Shown here: piece by piece, positions 33,505-48,034 of the stretch
Layout: the number at the start of each line of letters is the position of its first letter
How positions within the stretch are numbered: position 1 is the first letter of the stretch
DNA from: Setoptus koraiensis
Lineage: Eukaryota; Arthropoda
NCBI GenBank assembly: GCA_048013815.1
Contig: CM106585.1
Coordinates: 21,824,001-21,888,000 of the forward strand
Length of the DNA: 64,000 nt
Direction of reading: 5' to 3'
The notes under the pieces: model-generated
What the model saw: only the letters and a program-made list of their open reading frames with translations
The model's database searches: none
What the model was told of the DNA's origin: nothing
Translations under genes and position numbers: made by a program

Positions 33505-35002
33505 TGTGATTGATGGCTGGCTAGTCCTTAGTGGGATGTTGATTAAATGCTAAACTATGAGTGATAGTGAGTGATTGGCTTGTCTGTTTGGCTTGTCGTT
33601 GTTGTTGTTTGATTTTTGATTGATGCAACTTGTATTGCTTCCAACCATGGCTAGGTTTGTTCGCTCAAAGATGGTTGCTTCATGCTGTTCTTACTGCAAT
33701 TATAATGAACGCGGAAATCGGGCCAATTGTACACTGGATTACGAACAACATGGTGAAAAATATCGCTAACTTTCGCCCTCATCAGAGCAAAATCAGCACA
33801 CACATTTCAAGAGATACCATCCCTTAGCAGTACTATTCATGAATATCTACTTCTGCGTTGGATTCTAAGGAGAAAGGACAGTTTCTCCTTCGAAGACTTT
33901 AAGACACAAAAATTCGAAGAATCTTTGCAAAGTTCACGTAAAATCTTTTTCATGCAGCTTAATCGCGAATATCCGTGAAAATACTAGTTAATTCATTCAA
34001 TCATCATGATAAACATCCATGAGGATGTATCTCGAGTTCTTTTTCGGTACCTCAATGCAACCTTCGGGCTCTTTTCCGTGCTCGCTATTCCATTGGTTAT
34101 AGTGCAAAAGGCCCCTCCGCAAGGAGCAGTAGAGTCAGATAAAATTGTAATGAAACACTATCCAAGGTATTCGGTGGCATGTAGTCACGTAACAGCAAAC
34201 ATGGGCAGTTATCTTTCTGAGACTTTTATATGATGTAAAAGTCTGGAGTTTTGTTTTAATTGATCATTATTTGCCAACTTTAGTCTATTCTGCTTGGAAC
34301 AATCGGTTAAAACGGGTCCTCGATCATAGCGGAAATCTCTCTCCTGTACAAATTGAGGACTTTGCCAGTTATGTTGGAAGAGACCCCATTGTAGAATTAG
34401 AGAGTACAAGGCGCAATGTGAAATATCCCAACTCGATGTTCACCAACCTAACGAGGACAATCATTATGTAACACGCCTAACAACGATATTGTGCTGGATG
34501 GCTGCAGAGTGCAGCTTGTTAATAGCACCAAGCTGGCCGGGAGCAACCGAGTAATCAAGCTATCAAGCTCGTTTATTGTAACTCTGTCAGTATAATCAAC
34601 AGAAATTGGACAAGACTTGGCCTCGAGTCCATTAGGCTCAACGAGATAAAATGCCAAAACAAATTATGGGTGCTTGTTAATTTGTCTGTTGTTTCAGTTT
34701 AATTTAAAGTTTAATAGTGTCTAGTTTTTCTTGATGGGTGTTGGATGTAAATAAAAGATTTTCATCTCCTGTAGGAAGATTTTCGTTGGTCTTATCATGT
34801 GATCATCAGTATAGTTTGTCTGTTTATCCTATTTTCTGTCTGAACAGACTCCATCGTGGCAAGCTTGACATAATGCCCTGAATGAATGATAATGAAAGCA
34901 CTTTATTACTAAATTTGTTTGTTGACAATAGTGCAAACGCATCTTGTAGTTATATATAAACATAATTCGCATTACTATGAATGCGAATGAAATGTGGTTC
35001 TC
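33505..35002. other. Spacer, mostly unassigned
   Basis: No gene supported. Reading frames on the plus strand between about 34006 and 34590 look partly protein-like but match no family I know. Confidence 0.4.
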
Positions 35003-38000
35003 TTACCCATTGTGAGATGTTTTTGGTTTTCCAGCGCGCCTTTGTTTATCGATGGCTGGCATTTTGAACCCGTAATATAGCTGGCCTATTTTATTGTAGA
35101 AATTGTTTAACACTTTTCCAACTTCCTCCGGATACCACATTGCCCTTTCGAATTTGTTCGCCTGATTACAATGATCGCACTGTTGACCAAATAGTTTGAA
35201 GGCACAATATCCAATCTGATCCCAATTGTCATCGACATCCTTCAAGTCGGTGTCCTCAATAGATTTTTCTTGTACATCAATATCGATTTCCTCAGCATCC
35301 GCCGCTGCTATCTCAATCACAACCTGCTCGCACTTCAGATCTGCTTGCTTCTCGCTTTCGAATGCACAATCTTCATCTTGCTCGCCATTCTCGATTATCA
35401 CATCATTCTCGGTAGCTTGGTCGGCTTCGTTATCGGCGTCGTCATGGCCATGATGGTCGCCATCACCGCTATCATCATCATTTTCATTTTTGTTATCGCT
35501 ATCCGCGCTACAATCTTCACCGCAGCAACCGGATGATGAATGATCGCAATTGTCCGAGCTATCCGATGTGCTGTCCTCTGATATAGTCTGGAACAATTCA
35601 TACCAAAAGATCACTCGGCCCTTCATTGATGTCCAGCCGTGGCCACAATTGTCGCAACAAAAGCGCACCTTGGCCGAATCAACAAACATCTTAAATTTGC
35701 GATTTATACCCTGAATGTTGTTGTATAGCGGTTGTTGAGGCGGTTGTGGCGACCTATAGTGTCCATGATTCAATCTTGTTTGTGCGCGCATTGTTGTTGG
35801 CCTCATTAGCGGCTTAGTGTCTACCTCTTGCAAAAGCCATTTAGCGTTTGAGAATTGTTTAAATAACAATTCAAACTCCTCTTGCCACACTACGCTCATG
35901 CCGCTAATTAGGTTGTAAATAAAGTTTGAAGAGGGAGAGAGATCAAGTAATAAAAACAAATTAATCTCCATTGATTGAAATATAGTGCAATTGTAGTGTG
36001 CAGATTGTAAACAGCAGCGGTGATGATTTTAATATAATGTAACAATAATAACGATGCTGCAAACATCGATTGTTGTGATATAAAATAAAACATTGGACAA
36101 TAAAGATGATGATTTTATTACTTACTATGGTTGCTTTGAGCGAGTTTGCATCACTGTAACAGGTAACAATTGCAACAAATTGTAAGATTCGTCAGATAGG
36201 CAACTCATGGAATCGTCAGTTGTTGTATTGTATTCAATGAAGTCGGAATCATCATCATTAACAGCGTCGTTAAGTATGACTTTGTTTTGTTGTTGCTGTA
36301 GCTTTTGCTGGTAGTGATGAAGCTGATAGTTGGTTTGATTTAAATGGTGGCACGATGATGGTGTACAACTGTTTATTGGCACTATCTGCTGTAAATTAAT
36401 TGGCATGGGCATCACTGATTGGTGATATATCTGTTGATAGTGTTGCGTATGAATAGGATGATGATTATTATAAATAGTTGTGGCTGCCGGATGATGGTGA
36501 GCTGCCATCATGTGACAAGTGCTGGCAGCGGCAGTGGTGGCTATCGTTGGGGCCAGTGTAAAATAGTGGCCACCATGCTCAATGTGATTAGGCAAATAGG
36601 TTTCAAATGGCTGATGCGGCTGACCATTAGCGGTAGCGATATAATGAGCTGGCTGAAAGGAAATGGCCGCTGTTTTCATTGGCGTGGGTGGCGGTGGCGC
36701 AACCGAATAACAGTGGCCGTCATACTGTTTGAAATATTGTTGTTGTGACAATGGGGCCGGCAGCCTAGATGAATGATAACTGGATGATGACTTTTGGCAA
36801 CAATCAAGATCAGATTTCGTTGTTTGTGTCACTGAGTTGCTGTCCGCTGGCGTGCATTTTTCATTTTTTGTTGTCATTTGTTGCCTGTTGTTTGTACGCT
36901 GTCTGTTTCCATCAACTTGCTGACATTTTGCTTCTGTGGTGCTATTATTAATATTATTGTTGTTATTGTTGGCATCCGGATCGGGCACATCTGCGGTGGT
37001 TGCGATTGATTGCTGTTGATTTGTTATCGCAACAAGCGGATTATTATCATCACTATTGGCTGCTGAGCCGACACCAATAGCCAATCCAGCGGCGTTGTGT
37101 TGCTGATAGATATGTTGATTCATTAAATGCTGTTGAGATAACTGATGCTGCTGAGAATAGGCTGACGTTGTTGAGATTATCTGTTGATTTGAGGGCGACT
37201 TGCCACCGTCATTGTGGACGCTATTTCCATTTTGTTGCTGTTGTTGTTGTTGTTGCTGCTGCTGCTGCCCTATCAAAATATTGGCCGCAATGGGGCCGTG
37301 GCTGCCATTTAAATGAGAATGGTTATAATGAGAATGATTGCATGACGCCGTCGCCAATGTATCATTGATAGCCGGCTCAAGTAATATTGGTGCAGGCGTG
37401 GGCGGATGATGATAGGCGGCAAAAGCAGTAATTGGCATTGGCATTGATGCTTGCATTGGCACGGACATGGGCATGGGCATCGCGGCTATTGGCATATTGG
37501 ATATGGACATTGGCGCAAATTGATGATGCTGATATTGCATAATAGCGGCATTGTGTTGCTGTCTGGTCATATTAGCTGGCTGATAATAAATTGTGTGCTG
37601 ATTGGAGCGATGTCGCTGCTGTAAATGATGCTGCTGCTGATGATGATGATGGTGATGTCTCCATGTCTGGTGGTTGTAATAAGATTTGTTGTTGTTGTTA
37701 TTGTTGTTGCTGTTGTTGTTGTTATACAATGATCTGTTGTAGGCTGTCTGATTGCTGCGTATGTTGCCGTTACAATTGTTACTGTTACTGTTATAATGAT
37801 AATGTGAACTGTTGTTAATGTCCACAAATTGATTATTGCGGCTCTTATTACAGTGATTAACTGAATGACCGCTCAATAACGGTCTAGGTAACGTCGATTG
37901 TTTGCTACTACTAGCTGCTGCTGCTGCTAATTCATCGATTGCATCATCTTTCTTATTGGCCGGCTCTTGTTGCGCCCCTTGAGCAACGTCACTGGCATGT

Positions 38001-39166
38001 CGGTTTGACCCGTCGGCCGACTCACCTGTCTGTAGCGTGTCTGTCGTGGTCACATGAGACGACGACGACGACGACGACGACGATGCTGGTGACAATGACA
38101 CAATGGCCCCCTGATGCGTTAATCGGTGTTGAGCGATGCTGCCTTTGTCTATGTTGGTGTCCAATGACGTCGATGACGACAACGACGATGACAGCGAACA
38201 ATCGGTCATTGAGCTCGTCTCGTCATAATTGCCAGAATCCTGTTCGCTGGATTGGCTACTATTTGACACAGAAGGCGACAATTTCTTCACTTTCACCCCA
38301 TCTATATCAGGCACATCTTTTTCCCTATCTGCTGCTGCTACTGCTGAATTGTCGCCAGTAGACTCATGATCGAGTGGCGATAATGATGACGGGTTTTCTC
38401 CATCTTCATTAGGTGCTGCTGACTTTGGGGCACCTAATGAACATTTCTTTGAGTTGTTTCGCTGAGCATCGCAAGCAGTCACCATCTGAGTGGTTCCATC
38501 AACCACTTTGCTGTCACCAATCAAATCATTTGGTGCATCATTTTGGGTTTTGGGGCATTTAATGAGCTTGTTGCAAACCGAGGCAAAAGACAGCGGCAAC
38601 TTGCAATTCAATTTGTCACCAGTCGGCTCATGATTATTGTTGGCCTCGTCGGGCTCGTTTTGTTTGTTTGGCGTGTTGTTGTCATTAAAGACCGTTTGTA
38701 AAATCACATTTGCTTTAGATTTTAATTTGTTTTGCTTGTCAGTTTGCCTAAATAGTTTGCTGCCGGGCGACTGTTGCTGTTTGTTGCTATCTGCTGTCAC
38801 CGTGTGCTTCCGGTCTGCCAGTGTCGCTTGTCGGTTGTTGAATTCAATTTCGGCTGCTTTACTGTGACGACTGTTGTTGTTTATAAGTTGTTGGTGTTTC
38901 ATTCTAGCTTCTTCTTCTTGTTTATGCCTGCTAATGTAATTGTCTAAATGTAGTGTGCAGTCTGTTCGCTTGGGCCCCATCAAATCGGCTAGATCGCTGT
39001 TGTTATCTAATAGATGGATGTTGTTATCTAATAGATGGATGTTGTTATCTAACAGATGGATGGCACTAGTGACACATAGCAGTTGTTCTACTTTGATTAA
39101 ACTTGGTACAAAATAATCATTTGAATGGTTTTCAATCAGCACACACAGCAACTTACACAAAGCCAA
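35003..39166 (-). CDS. Gln/Asn/His-rich protein with C-terminal RTP-like 3CxxC zinc finger (two exons)
   Basis: Exon 1 at 36126-39166 and exon 2 at 35003-35903 are joined by a 222-nt intron. A perfect GTAAGT donor overlaps the exon-1 stop, and an AG acceptor lies four bases before an internal ATG. The join keeps frame (Q-P-Y-G-M-S-V-V) and gives 1313 residues. The first ~1000 residues are disordered and rich in Gln, Asn, His, Ser and Met. The C-terminal part resembles receptor-transporting proteins: VWQEEFELLFKQF, CDNCGHGWTSMKGRVIFW, then FGQQCDHC and ERAMWYPEEVGKVLNNFY. An acidic insert of about 115 residues splits the zinc finger. A second ATG before GPKRTDC could be the real start. Two separate genes remain possible. 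Confidence 0.65.
38999..39061 (-). repeat. 21-bp coding triplication
   Basis: Three head-to-tail copies of a 21-bp unit near the N-terminus encode H-L-L-D-N-N-I three times, with a single base difference in the last copy. Confidence 0.9.
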
Positions 39167-39569
39167 GTGATAGATGGATATAGATGATATATGGCATATT
39201 GTTTATATTAGATACAACAGTAGATAGCTGTAAACAAATAAGAGTAGACAAACAGCATAAGTAAGAAGACTTAACAATGTAGTTGTCTATATACGAACAG
39301 ATTGCTACATGTGAATAAGGGTGCCAAAGACAATGTTGATGTCTAGGCTTGTTGATGTTGGTTGCGACGATGATGCTGAGTGGTGGTTGTTGCGGAGTTG
39401 CACTTAATAACTAAACTTAATTGACATATCATATCATGTATTTGTTGTTACCTTATTAATCTAACCAGCTATCTAGATTGACTTTAATGTGCAACAAATG
39501 TGCGTTAATAGAGCAACATTAATGAGTGCATTTGCGACACTATCTACGCTGTATGGCGCTAGTTTATGG

Positions 39570-39640
<71 letters not shown>
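39570..39640. repeat. (GT)n microsatellite
   Basis: About 35 uninterrupted GT units. Confidence 0.95.
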
Positions 39641-40679
39641 GAACTGGAAAACGCAAATGATGATATAATTATAAATGGAAGATCAACAGCACAACAAGCG
39701 CACTATAAAAAATTAGATTATTATATTATTATCATATTGTTGTTTGGCCGGGTTTCGCGTTGTAGGCTCTGTAGGCGACAAAAGTGTCATCTGGCGCGAC
39801 GTTGAGCATCCTGTTGATTTGTATCTCGCTAGCTCTCACTCGGCTGCAAGAGCCATGTTGCCCTGGCTAGACCCTAGATAGTGGTACAAACAGACAGACA
39901 GACAGGCGGACAAACAGACAGAGGATCTTGCCAAGAGATTTACAATTGTCAGTGATTTAGTTTGGCCTCTATTGTGTTAGTGTTAAACGATGTTAACGCT
40001 TAGCACCAGCGGATTGCGTATGTGCGTTTGTTGCCGTTGACGACCACAGGCCACAGACCATAGACGCAACAGCACCAATGGCAGCCACCAAAACACTAAT
40101 AATAATGCAACGGGAACGCGACAATGTCAGGCCAATGATTGTGATGACGTCAAGCCAAGCATCACGGCGGTGTGGCCAATAATCACAGTAGCAACAACAG
40201 CAGCAACAACAGCAACAGCAACAACAACAGTGGCTCTGATGATTGTCGTTGACAATTCGTGTAGTCAGTGTTTATTGGTGCTCAGTTTTTTAGTCGCTGC
40301 CACTTGTCGCTCTCCTCTGACAGCTACCACCTGTGTAGTGAGAGTAGGTGTGTGTGTGTGTGCTATATGGGCTATACGCTGTGTGCAATGTCACCTCAGC
40401 TCAAACGAACCATCTCCACTGAATTTGACTGTTGAGAGGCTGTGCAAATTGTGAAAAAGATGCCCAATTGAAAAGTGAGTCAGTCTGAATGAAAAGTCAG
40501 TCTCATACGGCACCACAACACTGCACACAAACAAACTGTGGTGTGTATCGCCCTCAATCAGTGCCAGTGTCTAGCCAGCAGCAGACTAGTGTGCGGACCA
40601 TAAACCAATGCTGTGAATCAGCCAGTGAGTCGTTTAAATTCGCTCGTTCTCATCGGAATTCATTCAACGTTGTTCGTGC

Positions 40680-43600
40680 CCGACACACTAGACACACAGC
40701 CGACACACAGCCGACACACAGCCGACACACAACCGACTGACAATAACCGAACAGCGCTAACGAACAACAACAAACAAACAAGCGAGCAGGCAGCCAGACA
40801 TAAACGACAATAGAGAGCGAATAGAGAGCGAATAGAGAGCGAAACAATCATTAGCGGCTGACAGGTTGCAGCTCGCCAGAGCCGGGCAAAAAATGAATTA
40901 ATCCAATGGCTGGCAATTTATTCATTGGCGCACTTTCGCCAATGACAACTGCAAACTCTTTGAGGCCTCTCGAAGCTCGCGAGCTGCAAACTCATCGGAC
41001 TGCAATGATTGGAGTTAGCGCCCGCTCCAAAGTCAGCGCCGTGCCGTAACCGGGTGCGTGAGTTAGCAGAGACACGGCATTGCAGCGAGCGGGCGATACG
41101 ACGACTGTGACACTGTGATCCAATCAGACGGATTGGCGTGAACTGGCAGCGCCCAAATCAACTTATCCACTGCACGCTCACTTAATTTCGATTGCCTGTC
41201 GCCGGCTAGTTGGGGCTGCTTTTTAGCCGGCCTACAGCTCGCTTTTGGTCGGCCTACAGCTCGCTTTTGGTCGGCCTACACGGCTCGCAGTAGGCTAATG
41301 GCTCTCGATATATAAGGCAGCCCGTACATATAGAGTGTGGCAGCCAGACTGTGGCTGCCAGAGGCACAAATTGAATTGGCAGGCGAAATTGAATTGCAAG
41401 CCAGCGAGTCAGCCGGCAAGTCAGCCAGTCGGTGGGTCTCAGTGAGCGGCAGATTTGATGATGGCGGCCAAATCTGGTCGTCAAATTGCAAATCATCACA
41501 TTGCGCAATCATGAGCAACGCTGATGATTATTTTTGTGACGAAAACTGACGAAAACACAACAACCACAACCACAGCAACAACTGCCGACCGACAAGCGTT
41601 CACGCAACCAACCGACAGCATGCAATATTGAATATGATGTTGCGGGCCTGACTTGCTTGGATGGGCCCGTAATTGGAAAACAATAACCAACAGCGAGCAG
41701 CGAGCAACGAATTGCGAATCGCAATAACAACGCCAAGAACAATGCTAAATCGCCAGTAATGATAGCAATAATTGATTATGTGTGCGCACTAATATTGATT
41801 TGCCTCAATGATTATAGAAACAGTGTGTTGTTCGTGACTTTTCGTCGCTCTAGCCAGTCGGGCGCGCTCCACTTTGCAACTTTCGCCGGCAAGCGCCGCC
41901 TGCCTCTGACTTGACGAGCACAGCCACCGGTCGGATGCGAGTCGCTCCCACGGCTCGAAGAGCCGAGCTCGAGCAGTCGAGCTCGAGCAGTCGAGCTCGA
42001 GCAGTCGAGCTCGAGCAGTCGAACGCGGCAGTCGAACGCGGCAGTCGAACGCGACAGTCGAACTGGATGGGTCGGCCAACGTCGGAGGGGAGCCAAGAAG
42101 CCCAAATGTTGCTTTAGTCGCACCAGTCGCATTACTATTCAAGTGGCGCCAAATCATCGGTGCAACGGGGAGCGGGGGAGGCGGAAAATTGTCGGCAGAG
42201 CGCCGAGAAGCGACAGAGCATCGGCCAGCGGTGGCCAGTGATTGCCGGTAGTGGCCCATAGGCCCGGCGAACCACAAACAATGCTGACAACTATATTGAA
42301 TATAGAGAGAGAGCTGCTTGATATGCGACAGGAATGGCAGGAATAGTAAACAAGTGTACACATGTAATTGGCACTGAGCGTGTGTTGCGCAATAGTATTG
42401 AGTAACTATAGTGGCCAGCGCCGGCAAACAAGCCGGCCATCGGTATATACAGTGCATACAGTGCGCAAGTAGTGACAGTTGGCCGCACACAGTCAGTTGG
42501 CCAGTGGTTGTTGTTTTTGTGCCGATGGAATGTCAAAATTGTCAATTAGTGTGTGGCCCTGGTGTGTCGACGCGCCACCGAGATTGAGCAACGATAGTGG
42601 CCAGCGGACCGAGCGGCTTTGGGTCGGGCGTCTCGGGCACGACGGGAGCCGCAATTGGGCCAACAGTGTTGGTGCTGTCGCACAAATCGTGAGTCGCAAC
42701 TTGTGAGTCGCAACTTGTGAGTCACAACTTGTGAGTCACAACTTGTGAGTTACAACTGCGACTCACGCTGCCGTCAGTGGGTGCAGTTTGTCATGAATAA
42801 AAAACAGCCAGCCAGCCAGCCAGCCAGCGACCAGTGAGCAGGTGCCTGCGATGCTGCCGCTGCCGCTGCAAGTGACGCACAACCCCAGAGAGATAAAGTC
42901 AATTAATTCGTCACTCTTACATAACAATGCATAATGGAGGCACCGCGTTTGCGATGCATTGTGGCATCGTGCGAGCTCGTTTCTGGCTGACAATTGCGCC
43001 ACTAAACTAGACACACTTGAGCACACTTGAGCCTATAAGCGACAAGTGCATCGCAAGCAGCCAGCCAGCCCTGACAAGCCTGCACCTGTCACTGTCACCC
43101 ATGTTGGCGTGCCCGTGCTGCCACGATGGCTGCCACGCTGGCTGCCGGGATGCCAGCGGTTGGCTGGCCCCACAATGGCTGCGCTTATTATTTAGCGCGC
43201 TCAATTTGAGGCCCAATGTGCCAATAATGTCATTTGCATTACACGCTCCTAATGGCAGGGGCCGCGCGCCACAGCGGCCCGACAAGTATATCATTGGTGT
43301 ATGCATTGCATAAGGAATGCTCGCACAAAATACACGCGCAATATACGCGCGATATACGCGCGATATACGCGCGATATATGCGAGAATGTTAGTTAGACTG
43401 ATGAGCTAGATGGATTATGTGGCGCGCTAAGGTCGGTCGCGCTCCGCTCGCTCGTGTGCCGCTTGCGAGTCGCACAACTTGTGTGACACAAGCGAGCCAC
43501 GGTGCGATATGGCGCCATCGGTGCCCGTTGGCATAGGTGCGCCACTGCAAGTGTGACATCGCAAGTGTGACATCGCAAGTGTGACATCGCAAGTGTGAAT

Positions 43601-46600
43601 AAGCATGTTTATATCTATCATTTATGCATAATAAACGTAACGATATAAATCGATGATGGGCTCACAATTGCCGCCTGGCGCTACCATTGAGCACACCATT
43701 GACACACACACACACGGATGGGGCCCGCAACCTTATCAATATTGTGAGCGGCGTTGCGATTTATCCGCGATAAGCGCCCCTGGAAACGTCACAAGGGCCG
43801 TCAGAAAGGAGAAACGAACCAGAGACACGAACCAGAGACACAAACCAGAGACACAAACCAGAGCGACGCGACCCACAAAGACGCACAACGGCTTAGATGT
43901 GAGAGGGGTGGCTAGTTTATTTCCATTTTATCATTTTCTGGCGCCACCACTCAGGGCCCCTGAGACAATCTTCATATTGTGTGGCGCCAGCGAGCTCTCA
44001 CAGCGCTCACAAGTTGCGAGTCACGAGTTGCGAGTCACGACGACCATACGATACGACGACCAGTGGGCCTGTCGCGGCTACCGGCTTGGCGACTCGCCAA
44101 GAGGCGCATTCGCGTTGCTCGATGCAGCACTATGCATGCTCTCACACGGCCGTGCTTATAATATAATAATACTAACAATGCTCAATCCGTGCCCTCCAAA
44201 CACTACATACACACACTGTATACACCGATACATATACACCGATAATAACAATGCTATGCGTAATATATGGACATGGTGAGCGCGATGAGGCCATTGTGCC
44301 ATCTTGCCACTCGCCGGCAGCCAGAAATGTCGACTGGACGAGCTGCGAGCGGCCGATTGCGCCAATTGCGACGCGAATTGCGACAATTCATTGCATTCAA
44401 TTAGAATTTTGAATTTTGAATTGGGCGCAAAAGCAAAATTCCGCAAAGCGCACAAGTCTGGCACCATGTACGCGGGCCCCAGCCGACGGCCAGCCAGAGA
44501 TAGCGTCAGTCGGCAGTTGCCTTCAGTCGCTGGCCGATAATATCCGATAACATCCGTCAGCGAGTCAGCGAGCCAGCGTGTCAGCGAGCCAGCGTGTCAG
44601 CGAGTCAGCGCTGAGCGTTGTATGGGCGTTGCATGAGCTCCAAAGAGCCTCGGGCCGGTCATGCTAATCAAGCCGTCACACGGGCGCCCAGGTCGCTCTC
44701 AAATGTATACACTTGCCGCTATTATGTGTAAGTGTGCTCAATGGGGCTCGTTATCGATCTGCCCGCCAGCGTTGGCTCGCCGTCGAGCCGACATGACAGT
44801 TTTATACAATCCTCCCTTTATTATCTCCATTATCTGCCTGGCTCAAACGTTGCCAGGGGACGCGCGCCGGCCAGACAGCCAGCCGACGAGCCAGCCGCCC
44901 GACGAGCCAGCCAGCCGTGCAACAACGAACTCTGATCGGGACATGGGATGCAATTTTGGGGCCCCGGCTGTTAGTTGCGAGCGGGCTCTTAGTTGCAGCG
45001 CGCTTTCTAGGAACGCCGGTTGTGCCAGAGTTACCAAGTTGCAAAAAGAGCCGCACAACCGACGCACAGCCGCATTAGGTAGGAAATGAACGCAATCCAA
45101 TATGAGATTAGGGCCCGCCAGTGACAACTTGCGACTTTAAGCCGTTATTTGGCGTTGCTGTGGCGGTGGCTGTTGTTGTTGCTGTGGCGGTGGCTGTTGT
45201 CGTTGCGGTGGTTGTCATCGTGGACGGTGTTGCGGCGCCAAAGTTGAGTGGGTGAAGCAACGAAAAAGTCATGTTAATAATGTTGCAGTTGTTGCCATGT
45301 TTGCGGTGATAATTGGTACCTTGTGCCAATTTGACTGCGCATAGCGCCGCCATTGCGTAGCCCGGCGTAGATATGTGCAAGTGTCCTCTAAACTCGTCCA
45401 CTGATCTGCCGCAATAGTTAGTGCCGCAATAGTTAGTGCTGCAATAGTTGAGGCTGCAATACTTTAGGCTGCATGTTATCCAATAGCCACGCTATCGGCT
45501 GCCGGCTGTGCGTCATTATAACGGCAATCAAACAATCATTTTCGTCATTCTAATGGATTATTATCATGTGTTTGCTGCGTATCGCGTGTACGTCTGGCGC
45601 GTATCGCGTTGCACTTGCCTCTGTTTGGTTTCAGTTGGTTCCGTTTGGTTCCATTCGGCTCCGTTCGGCTTCGTTCGGCTTCGTTCGGCTTCGTTCGGCT
45701 TCGTTCGGCTCCGTTCGGCTCAATTTCGAACGGGTTGCGCTGGGTTGCGCCAGCGAGAAGCCAAACAAAAAGTCATTCCAATGGCTGGCTATGGCAAACA
45801 AACCGCCCCGTCCGACAGCGTCGCATGTACTGTACGTATAAACGTGTGCACGAGTGCGTGTGTGTGTGTTTATGTGTAACAGGAAGCAATACAACAATAA
45901 TGTTTAGTCTGACAGAGACGTTTGTAGGATCACAAACCGCTATATGAATTCAATGGGGGCGACATTGGCAGCGACACAAAACACAATAACAGACACGGGC
46001 ACCCCTCATGGCCCACAAATGGCTGAGGCACAATGAGAACGCCCCCCGTCTCGATTGCTGGCCGGGCGACTCGCCAATCGGACCGGCAAGCTAACGGCGC
46101 CCGGCGGGCGCATTCTTGGCGCAATCTTGCCAACCGGCGGCTCGCCAGTCGACAGCGAGCGAGCCGTTGGCCGGCAAGATGGGCCGCTGGACGGGCCGAT
46201 TGTTGGCCGGAGGGACGTTGGAGCGAGGCAACCGAAAGCAGCGAGAGCAACGAGGGAGCGCCGAACGGGACGCGGGCCGAAAGGAGTGAGGGTGGCAAAT
46301 GGCTTCGGAGGCGAGCAAAGAAAGATTAATTGAAGTTGCCGGGCGGGCCGGCGCGCGACAAAACTATTCATACTTTGGTCATAGTTTGGTCATAGTTTGG
46401 TCATAGTTTGGTGTAACTGGCAACTAAACTGGTGATAGTTGTAGCGACTGTTGTTTGTGCGCGCAATGTCGCTACTCAAATCGTATTTACAGTGTGCGTT
46501 TCGCATATAAACAGTTGCAAAGCGGTTTGCATATCCATATTTGCACACACATTGTCCGCGTCTTGGCGCATCTCGTCGGGGCCTCATGCGGGCACATGCG

Positions 46601-48000
46601 GATATGCGAGCATGTATGCGGATGTATGCGGACGTATGCGGACGCACGAGCATGTACGCCCAAAGGACAGACGATGTTGTCGGCACGAGATGCGCCAAGA
46701 CGAGAGGCGAGGGGGCAGCTCCAGTAATTGGAGGGTGACAGTGTAAAAGTGGAGCTCGAAAGTTATACCAAGCGCAAGATATACGCCCGCTCATTGGGCC
46801 GTCGGCGAGCTTATGGAGATCGATCAAAATATGCCTTTGTTGTCTTGTTGTTGTTGTTCTCGACACTTGCCGTTGCACACGCCAGCTCTGGCCCGCCTAG
46901 CCCGGCTATTTTGGGTTCTTTGGGGCCGGCTCGTTTGGCTCGCGGGGCTCGTTTGGCTCGTTGGGCCCGCTTGGCTCGTTTGGCGCGCACTTACGCTGGC
47001 TCGCTTGAGAGCGAGCGCAGCCAGCAGAACGGCAGTATGACGACGGCGGTGCGGCGACCGTCACACAGTGGTCAGCGAACGAGAAAGATGGCCAACAGAC
47101 AAGACACGGCAATAGCCGCTTAAGCAAGCCTGACAGCTCTTTAAGTGGGCCCCCGCGTGCGCCCAAAATAGCGAACGTGAGCGCTTGTCGGTGATGATGG
47201 TTCCAGTTGAGTTGCATTTCTAGTTATAGTGATAGCATTTTTAGTGACTAGGTCATACTGATATCGTTGGCTCGCCGAGTGATTGCCCGCGAGATAGACG
47301 CACGCGGTTCAGTGTCTCGCCAACAGCGGCCGACAGCGGCCAACAGCGGCCAACAGAGACAGACAGCGGCCAAGACACGGCTCTGGCGGCAAGTGACGCC
47401 AGCGAGAGATTGTTGCCTACCTATGCTTACGTAACCGTAATGTCAGCGACAGCAGTGGCGCACAGGGCGCTTTTATAGGTTGCTGCTGGCGGTGTTATTG
47501 TTGAGGCGAGCTTGTTTCTTTTGTATTTCATTATCCAGCCACCAGAGAGTCGGTGTTGCCGCCAGAGCTCAAGTACGCTGCTGTCCGTGCGCTGCCTTGG
47601 TGCGCTCAAGTGAGTTTCTCCAGGCATGTGTGTGTGTGTGTGTTCGTATTCCAACGGTGTGTGCGTGTCTGTGCTCTGGGACAAGAGGGCAACTATCCGA
47701 GCGAGCAACTTGAACAGTAAATAGTGGTTGCCATCATTAGGGTTATTACATTTACTGCTGCACCCGCTGGCAGGATCTTTTGGGGCCCGTATAGCTCGGC
47801 GGGGCTGGCTCGGAGATAGCGAACGATTTGTAAGCGGATACCGCGCTCGTGAAACCCAAGCAGGTCGCCAGTGTAGTGTGCACTGGCAACACACACACAC
47901 ACACACTACACTACACACATGCTATGCGCACTCACATGACAACATAACATCACAACAATGCGATGGGGCCCCCACGATCGGGGCCCACACGATCGCGCAC

Positions 48001-48034
<34 letters not shown>

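Noticed and set aside
43653-44279. A 208-residue frame and many other 60-200-residue frames in 40-49 kb
   Set aside because: Several frames on both strands are open at once, composition is Arg/Ala/Ser-rich and repetitive, and no domain or splice logic is seen. They are products of GC-rich tandem repeats.
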